A stretch of DNA of 31,519 bases from Rhodoferax sp. (GCA_020048795.1 JAIFMA010000185.1:1-31519); one strand, 5' to 3'. Numbered from the stretch's first letter, positions 8,683-16,555 are shown. Numbers and translations: made by a program. Notes: generated from the sequence alone by a model not told the origin.

Positions 8683-8782
8683 AGACTGTTCTACCTGTGT
8701 AAATGAAGACACCGTTGATGTCGCAGGTACGGCAGGTATCTCGGCTGGATTTGCCAATCTTCCGGCCCATGCCGCTCAGGTT

Positions 8783-8857
8783 ATTCCATTTCTAAATCAT
8801 CCGTGTCGTTGTTGCTAGCGACTTCGCGCCAAGACACAAATGATTTCGAAATGGAAT
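8783..8857. repeat. Long imperfect inverted repeat between trkH and hyfI
   Basis: The left arm at 8783-8809 begins ATTCCATTTC. The right arm at 8831-8857 ends GAAATGGAAT, and the loop is about 21 bases including the palindrome GCTAGC. Counting by eye, 23 of 27 positions pair, with uninterrupted runs of 10, 7 and 5. The right arm reaches the hyfI stop codon (8857-8859). No T tract follows on either strand. It could act as a bidirectional transcript barrier or 3'-end stabiliser for trkH and hyfI, or be a relic of a small mobile element. Confidence 0.75.
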
Positions 8858-9381
8858 TACTTCGACTGAACCCGCCGCCGCACCGCCATCAGGATGCCAC
8901 GCAAGATGTCCACCGGCTCGGGCGGGCAGCCCGGCACTGTGATGTCCACCGGAATCACATTCGCCACCCGGCCACAGCTGGCGTAACTCTCGCCAAACAG
9001 ACCGCCATCACAGCCGCAATCGCCCACCGCCACCACCAGTTTGGGTTCGGGCGTGGCATCATAGGTGCGCTTCAAAGCCATTTCCATGTTGCGCGACACT
9101 GGGCCGGTGACCAGCAGCAGGTCGGCATGGCGCGGGCTGGCGACAAACTTGATGCCCAGCCCTTCGATGTTGTAGTAGGGGTTGCCCAGGGCGTGAATTT
9201 CGAGCTCGCAACCGTTGCAGGAGCCGGCATCGACTTGACGGATGGTCAGTGCTTGCCCCAAAATTTGTAGCAGCTCACGCTGGATGCGTGCGGGCTCCAT
9301 GGCTAAAACGTCCCCAATGTCGGGCGATGGCTCAGTCGCCACGCCAACCTTGCCGATTTGCTGGATCACTTTCCAGATCAT
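8857..9381 (-). CDS. hyfI: Hydrogenase-4/complex I-type small subunit (HyfI/NuoB family) of an Ehr-like complex
   Basis: A 174-residue iron-sulfur protein homologous to HycG/HyfI and NuoB. The ligands of the proximal (N2-type) 4Fe-4S cluster appear intact: DAGSCNGCELE (Cys55, Cys58), VGDCGCDGG (Cys122/124), Cys136 and VPGCPPEP (Cys152). It should sit at the interface of the peripheral arm and the membrane and pass electrons to or from the large subunit. A good Shine-Dalgarno (GAGGA, about 8 bases upstream) precedes the ATG, 10 bases after hyfG. It is the last gene of the six-gene cluster. Calling it a hydrogenase subunit would be misleading because its partner HyfG lacks nickel ligands. Confidence 0.92.
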   Translation of the reverse strand: MIWKVIQQIGKVGVATEPSPDIGDVLAMEPARIQRELLQILGQALTIRQVDAGSCNGCELEIHALGNPYYNIEGLGIKFVASPRHADLLLVTGPVSRNMEMALKRTYDATPEPKLVVAVGDCGCDGGLFGESYASCGRVANVIPVDITVPGCPPEPVDILRGILMAVRRRVQSK

Positions 9382-9391
9382 GCTGACATCC

Positions 9392-10978
9392 TCATAGGTC
9401 TTGCCCCGAGTAACTGAGGTTAAACGACTTGTTGATCAGCGGAAAGTCAGCCACGATGTCGTTCGTGATGGCGTGCTCCAGCACCGGCCAGTTTTGCCAC
9501 GAGGGATCGTGCAGATGGCAGCGCAGGATACGGTTAGCCTCATCCAAACCGGCCAGCTCAAGCGCCACCCAGAGCTCACCGCGCCAGCCCTCCACCCAGC
9601 CGGCGCCACATGTGGCCTGCTCGGGCATCTTGACATCGCCTTGAATGTCGCCCACCGGCAAATCCAGCAATATGCCGCGTATCAGGCGCAGCGATTCAAA
9701 CACTTCTTCAAACCGCACCAGCGCCCGGGCGGCCACATCGCCATTGTGGTGTGTGGCCATGTTGACCTGCAAATCGGCGTACGGTGCAAAGGCATGGTCA
9801 CAGCGCAGGTCCCAGGCCTGGGCACTGGCACGCCCGGCCAGGCCGGTCATGCCCAACTGTGCCGCCAGGGCGGGATTGATTCGACCCGTCACCAAGAAAC
9901 GATCTTGCAAGCCGGCATGGGCTTCGTAGACATCGAACAAGCTGCGCACCTCCACCTCGATCAGGTCGCACTGCGTCAGTATCTGGTCTTTGTGCGTGCG
10001 GCTGATATCCGCTTTGACTCCCCCGGGCACCACACAGTCCATCATGAAACGGTGACCAAACACGGCTTTGGAAACGCGCTGCCAGTCCTCCCGCAGGCGT
10101 GAAAACTGCGCCAGCCCAAAGGCAAAAGCCACATCGTTGCCCAGCGCACCCAGGTCGCCCAGGTGGTTGGCCACGCGCTCACGCTCCAGCATCAGCGCAC
10201 GCAACCAGGCCGCGCGCGGCGGAATGGTGGCACCACAGGCCGACTCCAGCGCCATGTTGTAGGCCCAGGCATAAGCCACGGTCGAGTCGCCCGACACCCG
10301 CCCGGCCAGCCGATGTGCCTGCAAGGCCGGCAGTTGTGTCATGCGCTGTTCCGTGCCCTTGTGGGTGTAGCCCAGGCGTTGCTCCAGGCGCAGGATGTGT
10401 TCACCCACCACCGAAAACCTGAAATGCCCGGGTTCGATGATGCCCGCATGCACCGGGCCCACCGCAATCTCATGCACCCCGTCACCCTGCACCGGCACAA
10501 ACGGGTAGTCGATCAGCGCGCCCGGCGTTGGCATCGGCAGGTGTTTTGGGTCTTGCCGCAGCGGAAAGTGGTCGGGTGCCCAGGCACCATGGTTCAGCCA
10601 GGGACGCGTATCAGCAGCAGCCTGGGCATGAATGCCTGACAAATCAGCGGCGGCACGCTGCATTCTGACCGCCGCCGGAAACACGGCAGACAGGTCCGGG
10701 TAACTTGCGACTCCATTTTGAGGCACCAGCGGCAAGGCCAGCCACAACGCGCCCTCCAACGTCACATATGCACAAAATACGGCTCCAGCCCTTGGCGTTA
10801 TTGCGCTACCAGCTACTGATTGAATAGCACCTGAAGCCCATATCGCCAGCAAGCGGCCGCCCACGTCGCGCACGGCGGTGGCGGCTTGTTGCCACTCTGG
10901 CACCGACACCTGCGCAAACCATATCGGCACCGGCGCTGGCAGGGCCGCAAATTCAAGGTCCAGACCCGCGATCTTCAT
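9392..10978 (-). CDS. hyfG: HyfG-like large subunit lacking the NiFe ligands (Ehr type)
   Basis: Homologue of HycE/HyfG, with a NuoC-like N-terminal part (YPDLSAVFPAA, DLSGIHA, DTRPWLNHGAW) fused to a NuoD/large-subunit part that begins GPVHAGIIEPGHFRF near residue 174. ATG 10978 gives 528 residues; it lies 4 bases after the hyfF stop. The two CxxC pairs that hold NiFe in hydrogenases are absent. The first motif, RVCGxC, reads RVSGDS (Ser229, Ser232). The C-terminal DPCxxC reads NLSYSG (Ser522, Gly525). The protein ends three residues later, with no C-terminal peptide for HycI-type processing. It therefore cannot be a hydrogenase, and the substrate is unknown. A dispersed repeat lies antisense in its 5' part (10773-10836). 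Confidence 0.93.
   Translation of the reverse strand: MKIAGLDLEFAALPAPVPIWFAQVSVPEWQQAATAVRDVGGRLLAIWASGAIQSVAGSAITPRAGAVFCAYVTLEGALWLALPLVPQNGVASYPDLSAVFPAAVRMQRAAADLSGIHAQAAADTRPWLNHGAWAPDHFPLRQDPKHLPMPTPGALIDYPFVPVQGDGVHEIAVGPVHAGIIEPGHFRFSVVGEHILRLEQRLGYTHKGTEQRMTQLPALQAHRLAGRVSGDSTVAYAWAYNMALESACGATIPPRAAWLRALMLERERVANHLGDLGALGNDVAFAFGLAQFSRLREDWQRVSKAVFGHRFMMDCVVPGGVKADISRTHKDQILTQCDLIEVEVRSLFDVYEAHAGLQDRFLVTGRINPALAAQLGMTGLAGRASAQAWDLRCDHAFAPYADLQVNMATHHNGDVAARALVRFEEVFESLRLIRGILLDLPVGDIQGDVKMPEQATCGAGWVEGWRGELWVALELAGLDEANRILRCHLHDPSWQNWPVLEHAITNDIVADFPLINKSFNLSYSGQDL
10773..10836 (+). repeat. Dispersed repeat antisense within hyfG
   Basis: On the plus strand it contains AAAATACGGCTCCAGCCCTT, GCGCTACCAGCTACTG and ATAGCACCTGA, matching the ruvX copy's words in order. 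It falls in the variable 5' part of hyfG, read on the opposite strand from the pyrC' and ruvX copies relative to the host gene. Confidence 0.65.
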
Positions 10979-10982
10979 GACT

Positions 10983-12437
10983 TCAGCCCCCCAACATGGC
11001 TGCCGCCTGCTCATACCAGCCGTTCAGATAAGGCGGAATAAACAGGCCCAGCACCAATGCCAACAGCAGATGCACAAACACCGGCACCAGCGCTGGCGGA
11101 TGCGCCAAGGGCTTGAGGGTGGAGTCGCCAAACACCATCGGCAACACCCGGATCAGCATTGAGGCAAAGGCTACACCCAGCGCCAGAAATAAAAACGGTG
11201 TGGCCCAGGGTTGCTCGCGCATGGCCGTGGTCAAAATCAGAAACTCGCTGGCAAACACACCAAAGGGTGGCATGCCCAAAATCGCCATCACCCCCAGCAT
11301 CAGGCCCCAGCCGACCGTGGGGTTGACCTTGATCAGGCCACGAATGTCGCTCATTTGCTGCGTGCCGGCTTTTTGGGTGGCATGACCAACGGTAAAAAAG
11401 ATGGCCGATTTGACCAGCGAATGCACCGTCATGTGCAGCAGCCCGGCAAAGTTGGCCAGCGGCCCGCCCATGCCAAAAGCAAAGGTGATCAGCCCCATGT
11501 GTTCGATGCTGGAGTACGAAAACATGCGCTTGACGTCTTTCTGGCGTGACAGAAAAAACGCCGCCACCAGCACCGACAGCAATCCAAAACCCATCATCAA
11601 CTGGCCCGCCATGGCGGTACCCAGCGCGCCATCGGTCAGTACCTTGACGCGCAGCACGGCGTACATGGCCACGTTGAGCAATAAGCCCGACAACACGGCT
11701 GAGACCGGTGTGGGGCCCTCGGCATGGGCATCGGGCAACCAACTGTGCAGCGGCACCAGGCCGATTTTGGTGCCGTAGCCCACCAGCAGGAACACAAACG
11801 CCAGCGTGACGATGGCGGGGTCAAGCCGGCCCTTGATATCACTCAGGCTGGTCCACAACAGCGTGGCGTGTTCCGGCCCCAGCACCTTGTCGGCCGCCAT
11901 GTAGAGCAGCACCGTGCCAAACAGTGCCTGGGCAATGCCGACCCCGCACAGGATGAAATACTTCCAGGCGGCCTCCAGGCTGGCCGAGGTGCGGTAGACG
12001 CTGACCAGCAGCACGGTGGTCAGCGTAGCGGCTTCCATGGCGACCCAGATAATGCCCAGATTGTTGGTGGTCAGGCCCAGCAGCATGGTGAAACTGAACA
12101 ACTGGTACATGCTGTGGTACAGCCGCATGCGCGGCGCAGTCATCTTGCCGTGGTCCTGCTCGACCCGCATATAGGGGCGCGAAAAAATCGCCGTGGTCAA
12201 ACTGACAAAAGCGGTCAGCGTGACCAGAAACACGTTGAGCGGGTCAATGTAAAACTGCTTGCCCCAGACAAACGCCGGACCTTCTGCAATCACCTGCGCG
12301 GTCATGAAGCAGCTCGCCACAAAGGTCAAGGCACTGAAAGCCACGTTGACATCACGCGCGATGCTGCGGTGCCCGGTCAGCGCCAGCACCAGCCCACCCA
12401 GCAGGGGAACGCCCAAGACAAAAAACAGCGCGTTCAT
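10983..12437 (-). CDS. hyfF: HyfF-like antiporter-type membrane subunit (NuoL/M/N family)
   Basis: A polytopic inner-membrane protein of 484 residues from the chosen ATG at 12437, where a typical N-terminal helix MNALFFVLGVPLLGG begins. A TTG at 12515 would extend it into hyfE with non-homologous sequence. Residues essential for proton movement in this family are kept: the Glu of WVAMEAATLT (about 135), the Lys of GYGTKIGLVPLHSWLPDAH (about 224) and the following PTPVSAVLSGLLLNVAMY segment. It is expected to couple redox change in HyfG/HyfI to ion movement. It lies 40 bases after hyfE and 4 bases before hyfG. Confidence 0.92.
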   Translation of the reverse strand: MNALFFVLGVPLLGGLVLALTGHRSIARDVNVAFSALTFVASCFMTAQVIAEGPAFVWGKQFYIDPLNVFLVTLTAFVSLTTAIFSRPYMRVEQDHGKMTAPRMRLYHSMYQLFSFTMLLGLTTNNLGIIWVAMEAATLTTVLLVSVYRTSASLEAAWKYFILCGVGIAQALFGTVLLYMAADKVLGPEHATLLWTSLSDIKGRLDPAIVTLAFVFLLVGYGTKIGLVPLHSWLPDAHAEGPTPVSAVLSGLLLNVAMYAVLRVKVLTDGALGTAMAGQLMMGFGLLSVLVAAFFLSRQKDVKRMFSYSSIEHMGLITFAFGMGGPLANFAGLLHMTVHSLVKSAIFFTVGHATQKAGTQQMSDIRGLIKVNPTVGWGLMLGVMAILGMPPFGVFASEFLILTTAMREQPWATPFLFLALGVAFASMLIRVLPMVFGDSTLKPLAHPPALVPVFVHLLLALVLGLFIPPYLNGWYEQAAAMLGG

Positions 12438-12477
12438 GCCAGCACTCGGTAACGGTTCAGGATGTGCATGGGCCGGC

Positions 12478-13137
12478 TCAGTCTTCCTTGAGCGTTTCAA
12501 GGTGGCGGATGTCAAGGCTGTCGAACTTTTCGCGAATCTGGAACATGAATACCCCCAGAATCAGCACCCCCACCAGCACGTCCAGCGCAATGCCAAATTC
12601 GACAATCATCGGCATGCCGTTGGTGACGGTGGTGGCGGCAAAGATCAGCCCGTTTTCCATCGACAAAAAGCCAATCACCTGCGGCACCGCTTTGGAGCGG
12701 GTGATCATCATCATGAAGGACAAAAACACGCAAGCCAGCGCAATACCCAGCGAGCCGCCGGCAATCGAATCGGACAGGCGCGAAATGGGCAGCGCCAGGC
12801 TGAAGGCAAAAATCACCAGCGCAATGCCGACCAGCATGGTGGTGGGGATGTTCAGCAGGGTTTCAACATCCCAGCGCACATTGAGTTTGCGGATCATGCG
12901 ATGCAGCATCCACGGAATCAGCACCACCTTGAGCACCAGGGTCAAGGTCCCCGAAACATACAGATCAGGCTGATGTGTGACAAACCCCAACAGAAACGAT
13001 GCCGCCACCAGCGCCACGCCCTGAATCATGAACAGGTTGATCAGCGACACAATGCGTCGCTGCGAGATCATGGCAAAGGCCAGTAGCAGGATCAGCGTGG
13101 CAAACAGGTTGATGAGCTGGGGGGCAAACTTGATCAT
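12478..13137 (-). CDS. hyfE: HyfE-like membrane subunit (NuoK-related)
   Basis: A 219-residue hydrophobic protein of the HyfE family. The N-terminal half has three or four helices (LINLFATLILLLAFAMISQ, then GVALVAASFLLGFV). The C-terminal half resembles NuoK, with buried acidic residues in GFLSMENGLIFAAT and MIVEFGIALDVLVGV that correspond to the NuoK glutamates of the E channel. It ends in a charged cytoplasmic tail (IREKFDSLDIRHLETLKED). It sits 6 bases after hyfC. HyfE is present in hydrogenase-4 and related complexes but not in formate hydrogenlyase-1, so this complex resembles Hyf rather than Hyc. Confidence 0.92.
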   Translation of the reverse strand: MIKFAPQLINLFATLILLLAFAMISQRRIVSLINLFMIQGVALVAASFLLGFVTHQPDLYVSGTLTLVLKVVLIPWMLHRMIRKLNVRWDVETLLNIPTTMLVGIALVIFAFSLALPISRLSDSIAGGSLGIALACVFLSFMMMITRSKAVPQVIGFLSMENGLIFAATTVTNGMPMIVEFGIALDVLVGVLILGVFMFQIREKFDSLDIRHLETLKED

Positions 13138-13143
13138 GGTGAA

Positions 13144-14094
13144 TTACCCCACACCCAGCAGCACGTTGACCAGCAGACCAATCACTGCCAGCAAAAAGGC
13201 AGTCCCCAAAAACTCCGGCACCCGAAAAATCCGCATCTTGGCGCTGGCAGTCTCAATCATCGCCAGCAGCATACCCCCCACCGCCAGCTTGAATACCAGC
13301 ACCGGCAGCGCCAGCAACAGGGCCAGCGGCGAATTGGCATCGGCCACGCCCCAGGGGAAAAACAGCGCCAAACCAATGCCCGAATAGGCAAACAACTTCA
13401 GGCTTGCGGCCCATTCCAGCAGCGCCAGATGACGCGCCGAATATTCCAGAATCATGGCCTCGTGGATCATGGTAAGTTCCAGATGTGTGTCAGGGTTGTC
13501 CACGGGCACCCGGGCGTTTTCAGCCAGCGACACCATGGTGAAGGCCACACCGGCCAGCAGCAGGCTGGGGTAAATCATCAGCTCGCGGTGCGCCAGCGTC
13601 TCCACAATGGCGGTCAGCGAGGTCGATCGGGTAATCATGGAGGCACAAAACAACACCATCAGCAGCGCCGGTTCGGCCAAAAACCCCACCAGCATTTCGC
13701 GGCGTGCGCCTAAAGAGCCAAACGCTGTGCCGACATCCATCGCTGCCAGTGAAATAAACACCCGCGCCAGCGCAAACAGCCCCACCAGCGCAATCGCATC
13801 GGCGGCGGGCGACAGCGGCAGATCGGTGGACAGTGTTGGAATGATGGCACTGGCCAACAACATGCAGCCAAAAATCACATACGGTGCAAAGCGGTACAGG
13901 CTTGATGCATGCTCGGCGATCAGCGACTCTTTATGAAACAGCTTGTGCAGCATGCGGTAGGGTTGCAGCAGGCCCGGGGCCGACTTGTTTTGCAGCCAGT
14001 GGCGACACTGGTTAACCCAACCCGACAGCAAGGGTGCCAGCAGCAGCGCCGTAAGCAGCGCCAGCAGTTGCGAGAAAACACCCAGTGGACTCAT
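13144..14094 (-). CDS. hyfC: HyfC-like membrane subunit (NuoH/HycD family)
   Basis: A membrane anchor subunit homologous to HycD/HyfC and complex I NuoH, 316 residues from ATG 14094. That start overlaps the hyfB stop by 4 bases (ATGA), which decides the start over longer in-frame alternatives. About eight helices are visible. The signature loop contains ENARVPVDNPDTHLELTMIHE, with Glu192, Asp199, Glu206 and Glu212, the acidic cluster that in NuoH lines the path between the quinone/redox site and the membrane arm. It links HyfG/HyfI to the antiporter subunits. Confidence 0.93.
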   Translation of the reverse strand: MSPLGVFSQLLALLTALLLAPLLSGWVNQCRHWLQNKSAPGLLQPYRMLHKLFHKESLIAEHASSLYRFAPYVIFGCMLLASAIIPTLSTDLPLSPAADAIALVGLFALARVFISLAAMDVGTAFGSLGARREMLVGFLAEPALLMVLFCASMITRSTSLTAIVETLAHRELMIYPSLLLAGVAFTMVSLAENARVPVDNPDTHLELTMIHEAMILEYSARHLALLEWAASLKLFAYSGIGLALFFPWGVADANSPLALLLALPVLVFKLAVGGMLLAMIETASAKMRIFRVPEFLGTAFLLAVIGLLVNVLLGVG

Positions 14095-16115
14095 CGTTTC
14101 ACCACCAACAACACCACAATCAGGGTGGCAAAGCTGTACATCAGGTACACCGCAATGCGCCCCCGTTGCAACAGTCCGACGATCTTCGAGACCCGCTCCA
14201 CCCCTCGCGCCAACGGCAGATAAAGCAGGTGCCACAGGGGGTCTTCCACCGTGACACGATAGCTGGGCTCAGCGTCAAAGGCGCTGGGCAAATGTTTGGT
14301 GATGCGGAAAAAAGGTGAAAAAATGCGCCGGATCGGGTGGCCAAAACCTTCTGCCGTATCCTGCATGCGGGCTGTTTGCCAGGGGTGGCCGCAGTCCCAC
14401 GGCGGCACCCGGCGCAGGCGGCCATGGTAGAGCTTGCGCACCAGCAAAAACGTCAGCCCAAAACTCAGCAGCACCCCCAGCAAAAAGATGGTGGGCGCGT
14501 AACTGGCACGGTCAATATGCACCGGCACCAACAGCCAGCCGTTCTCGGCTACGGTTTGCGCCAGACCACCCTGCACCAGCAAGCGCGTGACCGGGTCGAT
14601 CAGGGTCATCATCTGGTTGGGCAACAGGCCCAGCAAAATGCAGCCGGTCACCAACCACAACATGCCGATGCGCTCCCAGGGACCGGCATCGTGCGCTTGC
14701 GAGAGTTTTTCCTCACGCGGCTGCCCCAAAAAAACAACACCGAAATACTTGACCATGGTAAAACCCGACAGGGCGGCAATCAGCGCGATCAGCGCAGCCA
14801 TCACTGGCACCAGCATGTCCAGCGAAGGGCTGGGCAGCCCGGTGGTGAACAAAAAGCTCTGCAACAGCAACCACTCAGCCACAAAGCCGCCAAAAGGCGG
14901 CAGACCGGCGCACGCCAGTACCCCCACCAGCGTCGGCCAGGCCACCCATGGCATGTAGCGGATCAGCCCACCGAGCTTGCCCAGGCTGCGCTCGCCGGTG
15001 GCATGCATCACGGCACCAGTGCTGCAAAACAGCAAGCTCTTGAAAAATGCATGGCTGATCATGTGGTACAGCGCAGCCGTGAGCGCAAGGGCTGACAGCG
15101 CCGGCATGTCATAGCTTGAAAACAGCAAGGACAGCCCCATGCCGGCACACATCAGGCCAATGTTTTCAATGCTGGAGTAGGCCAGCAGGCGCTTCATTTC
15201 AACCTGCACGGTGGAGAACACCACACCAAAAAGGGCCGTTGCCAGACCAATGGCCATCAGCAGCACACCCCACCACCAGATGCGTGTCTGCAGCAAGTCA
15301 AACGACACCCGCAAGATGCCGTACAGGGCAATTTTGAGCATCACGCCACTCATCAGCGCCGAAAACGGCGACGGTGCCGCCGGATGGGCCTCGGGCAGCC
15401 AGGCGTGCAGCGGCAACAAACCAGCCTTGGCACCAAAACCAAACACCGCCAGCACAAAGGCCACCGAGCCCCAGAATGGTGTCAGATGCTGCTGGCGCAT
15501 ATTGGCAAAAGTGTAGTCGCCGGTATTGGCCTGCAGCAGCCCGAAACACAGCAAAATGCCCAAGGCACCGACGTGCGCCACCAGCATGTACAAATAACCG
15601 GCTTGCCGGATTTCTGCAATGCGATGGTTGGCCAGCACCAGAAAAAACGAGGCAAAGGCCATGGTTTCCCACATCACCATGAATACATAGGCATCATCTG
15701 CCATCACCAGCAGGGCGATGCTGGCCAGAAATACATGGTATTCAAGACAGATCAGGCCCGGCGGTGTGCCCTCACCACGCCGAAAATAGCCAGCAGCAAA
15801 GGTCGAAACGCCCGCTGACACACCACCGATCAGCAGCAAGAAAAATGCGGACAGGCTGTCCAGGCGCAGATGAAACGGCAGTTGCGGCAGCCCCAGCGGC
15901 AACACTGCCACCTCAGGGCTGGCAAAAGCCGCACTCAACGCTACCGCCATCAACAGCACCGACAATAAGGCTCCGAGCGGAAACAGCACGATGGCAACCA
16001 GACGAAGCCGGCGCAGCGCCGCCACACCCAGCACACCAATGAGCAACCAGCCGAGCACGACCACCAGCACCCAATCCAGGTGGACCCAGGCGGCCGGGTG
16101 GGTGAAACTGCTCAT
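14091..16115 (-). CDS. hyfB: HyfB-like antiporter-type membrane subunit (NuoL/M/N family)
   Basis: First gene of the cluster, 674 residues, matching HyfB/HycC length. It is a multi-helix inner-membrane protein with the family's key residues: Glu150 in FMVMWETMAF, Lys230 in GFGAKAGLLPLHAWLPEAH and Lys261 in SGVMLKIALYG. Residues about 300-320 (EMKRLLAYSSIENIGL) form the usual conserved loop. The C-terminal third carries a cytoplasmic region (RRVPPWDCGHPW) typical of the HyfB subfamily, then a final anchor helix. All ion-path residues look intact, so the pump half of the complex is probably functional. A nested inverted repeat lies 23-83 bases upstream of the start. Confidence 0.93.
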   Translation of the reverse strand: MSSFTHPAAWVHLDWVLVVVLGWLLIGVLGVAALRRLRLVAIVLFPLGALLSVLLMAVALSAAFASPEVAVLPLGLPQLPFHLRLDSLSAFFLLLIGGVSAGVSTFAAGYFRRGEGTPPGLICLEYHVFLASIALLVMADDAYVFMVMWETMAFASFFLVLANHRIAEIRQAGYLYMLVAHVGALGILLCFGLLQANTGDYTFANMRQQHLTPFWGSVAFVLAVFGFGAKAGLLPLHAWLPEAHPAAPSPFSALMSGVMLKIALYGILRVSFDLLQTRIWWWGVLLMAIGLATALFGVVFSTVQVEMKRLLAYSSIENIGLMCAGMGLSLLFSSYDMPALSALALTAALYHMISHAFFKSLLFCSTGAVMHATGERSLGKLGGLIRYMPWVAWPTLVGVLACAGLPPFGGFVAEWLLLQSFLFTTGLPSPSLDMLVPVMAALIALIAALSGFTMVKYFGVVFLGQPREEKLSQAHDAGPWERIGMLWLVTGCILLGLLPNQMMTLIDPVTRLLVQGGLAQTVAENGWLLVPVHIDRASYAPTIFLLGVLLSFGLTFLLVRKLYHGRLRRVPPWDCGHPWQTARMQDTAEGFGHPIRRIFSPFFRITKHLPSAFDAEPSYRVTVEDPLWHLLYLPLARGVERVSKIVGLLQRGRIAVYLMYSFATLIVVLLVVKR

Positions 16116-16138
16116 GGATTGAAACGGTTCATGAATCG

Positions 16139-16198
16139 GTGAATGAAATGAAGATCATGGGTGCGCAGGATATTACACCCTGCGCTGGTTTCATTCAC
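16139..16198. promoter_or_regulatory. Nested inverted repeat upstream of hyfB, candidate operator or 5' leader structure
   Basis: An outer perfect 10-base repeat (GTGAATGAAA at 16139-16148, TTTCATTCAC at 16189-16198) encloses an inner perfect 7-base repeat (GCGCAGG at 16163-16169, CCTGCGC at 16179-16185). A competing pair, GGGTG at 16159-16163 and CACCC at 16176-16180, overlaps the inner one. It lies in the 159-base divergent gap between hyfB and the DUF3460 gene, close to the hyfB start. It could be a dimeric-regulator site or a folded leader of the hyf transcript. No regulator gene is next to it. Confidence 0.45.
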
Positions 16199-16244
16199 GC
16201 GGCGGGGCAGTCGCCATGCGCCAAAGTAGGTGCGTCTCGGACCG

Positions 16245-16250
16245 GGCTAA
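16245..16250 (+). promoter_or_regulatory. Possible -10 element for the DUF3460-scpA genes
   Basis: TAAAAT, 25 bases upstream of the DUF3460 ATG, resembles a sigma-70 -10 box. The -35 region is weak, so this is tentative. Confidence 0.3.
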
Positions 16251-16274
16251 AATAGTTTGCAAAGGCATGACACC

Positions 16275-16484
16275 ATGAACATCTTCTACCGTCCAAGTTA
16301 CCAATCTGCTGCCACCCTGTTCCTCAACGAACTCAAGGCCAAGAACCCCGAGCTTGCGGTCGGCCAACGTCAGGGCCGCAGCCTGTTGTGGGACCAGGCC
16401 GTGGATCGTGCGGCTTGGCGTGAGTACCGGGCGGCACAAGTGGAGCAACAGCCCTACGTCTATCAGACTGCTGCAAAAGAGTAA
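16275..16484 (+). CDS. DUF3460 family small protein
   Basis: A 69-residue hydrophilic protein beginning MNIFYRPSYQSAATLFLNEL and containing GQRQGRSLLWDQ near the middle, which matches the DUF3460 family of short betaproteobacterial proteins as I remember it. Function is unknown. The ATG at 16275 is preferred over an upstream TTG at 16257 because the family begins at the MNIFYRPSY-type segment. No signal peptide or membrane segment is seen. It is followed 71 bases later by scpA, with a dispersed repeat filling the gap. Confidence 0.85.
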   Translation: MNIFYRPSYQSAATLFLNELKAKNPELAVGQRQGRSLLWDQAVDRAAWREYRAAQVEQQPYVYQTAAKE

Positions 16485-16485
16485 G

Positions 16486-16548
16486 CATTTTCAGGCTGCA
16501 GCCCTTACAGGGTTTGCGTAAGCAGCTATATTTAGCGTAGCAAAAAAA
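16486..16548 (+). repeat. Dispersed Comamonadaceae-type repeat, copy in the scpA leader
   Basis: Shares the anchor words of the other copies in the same order: GGCTGCAGCCCTTA (compare GGCTCTAGCCCTTAT in ruvX), then AGCAGCTATA, then TAGCG. It fills almost the entire gap between the DUF3460 stop and the scpA ATG, so it must be part of the scpA mRNA leader. Confidence 0.6.
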
Positions 16549-16555
16549 CAAGCTG

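Noticed and set aside
8703..8795. 30-codon open frame after trkH
   Set aside because: No ribosome site or recognisable sequence, and it runs into the inverted repeat; probably chance.
8857..16115. Calling the hyf cluster a functional hydrogen-evolving hydrogenase
   Set aside because: The large subunit lacks all four NiFe cysteines and the processing tail, and no maturation gene is nearby.
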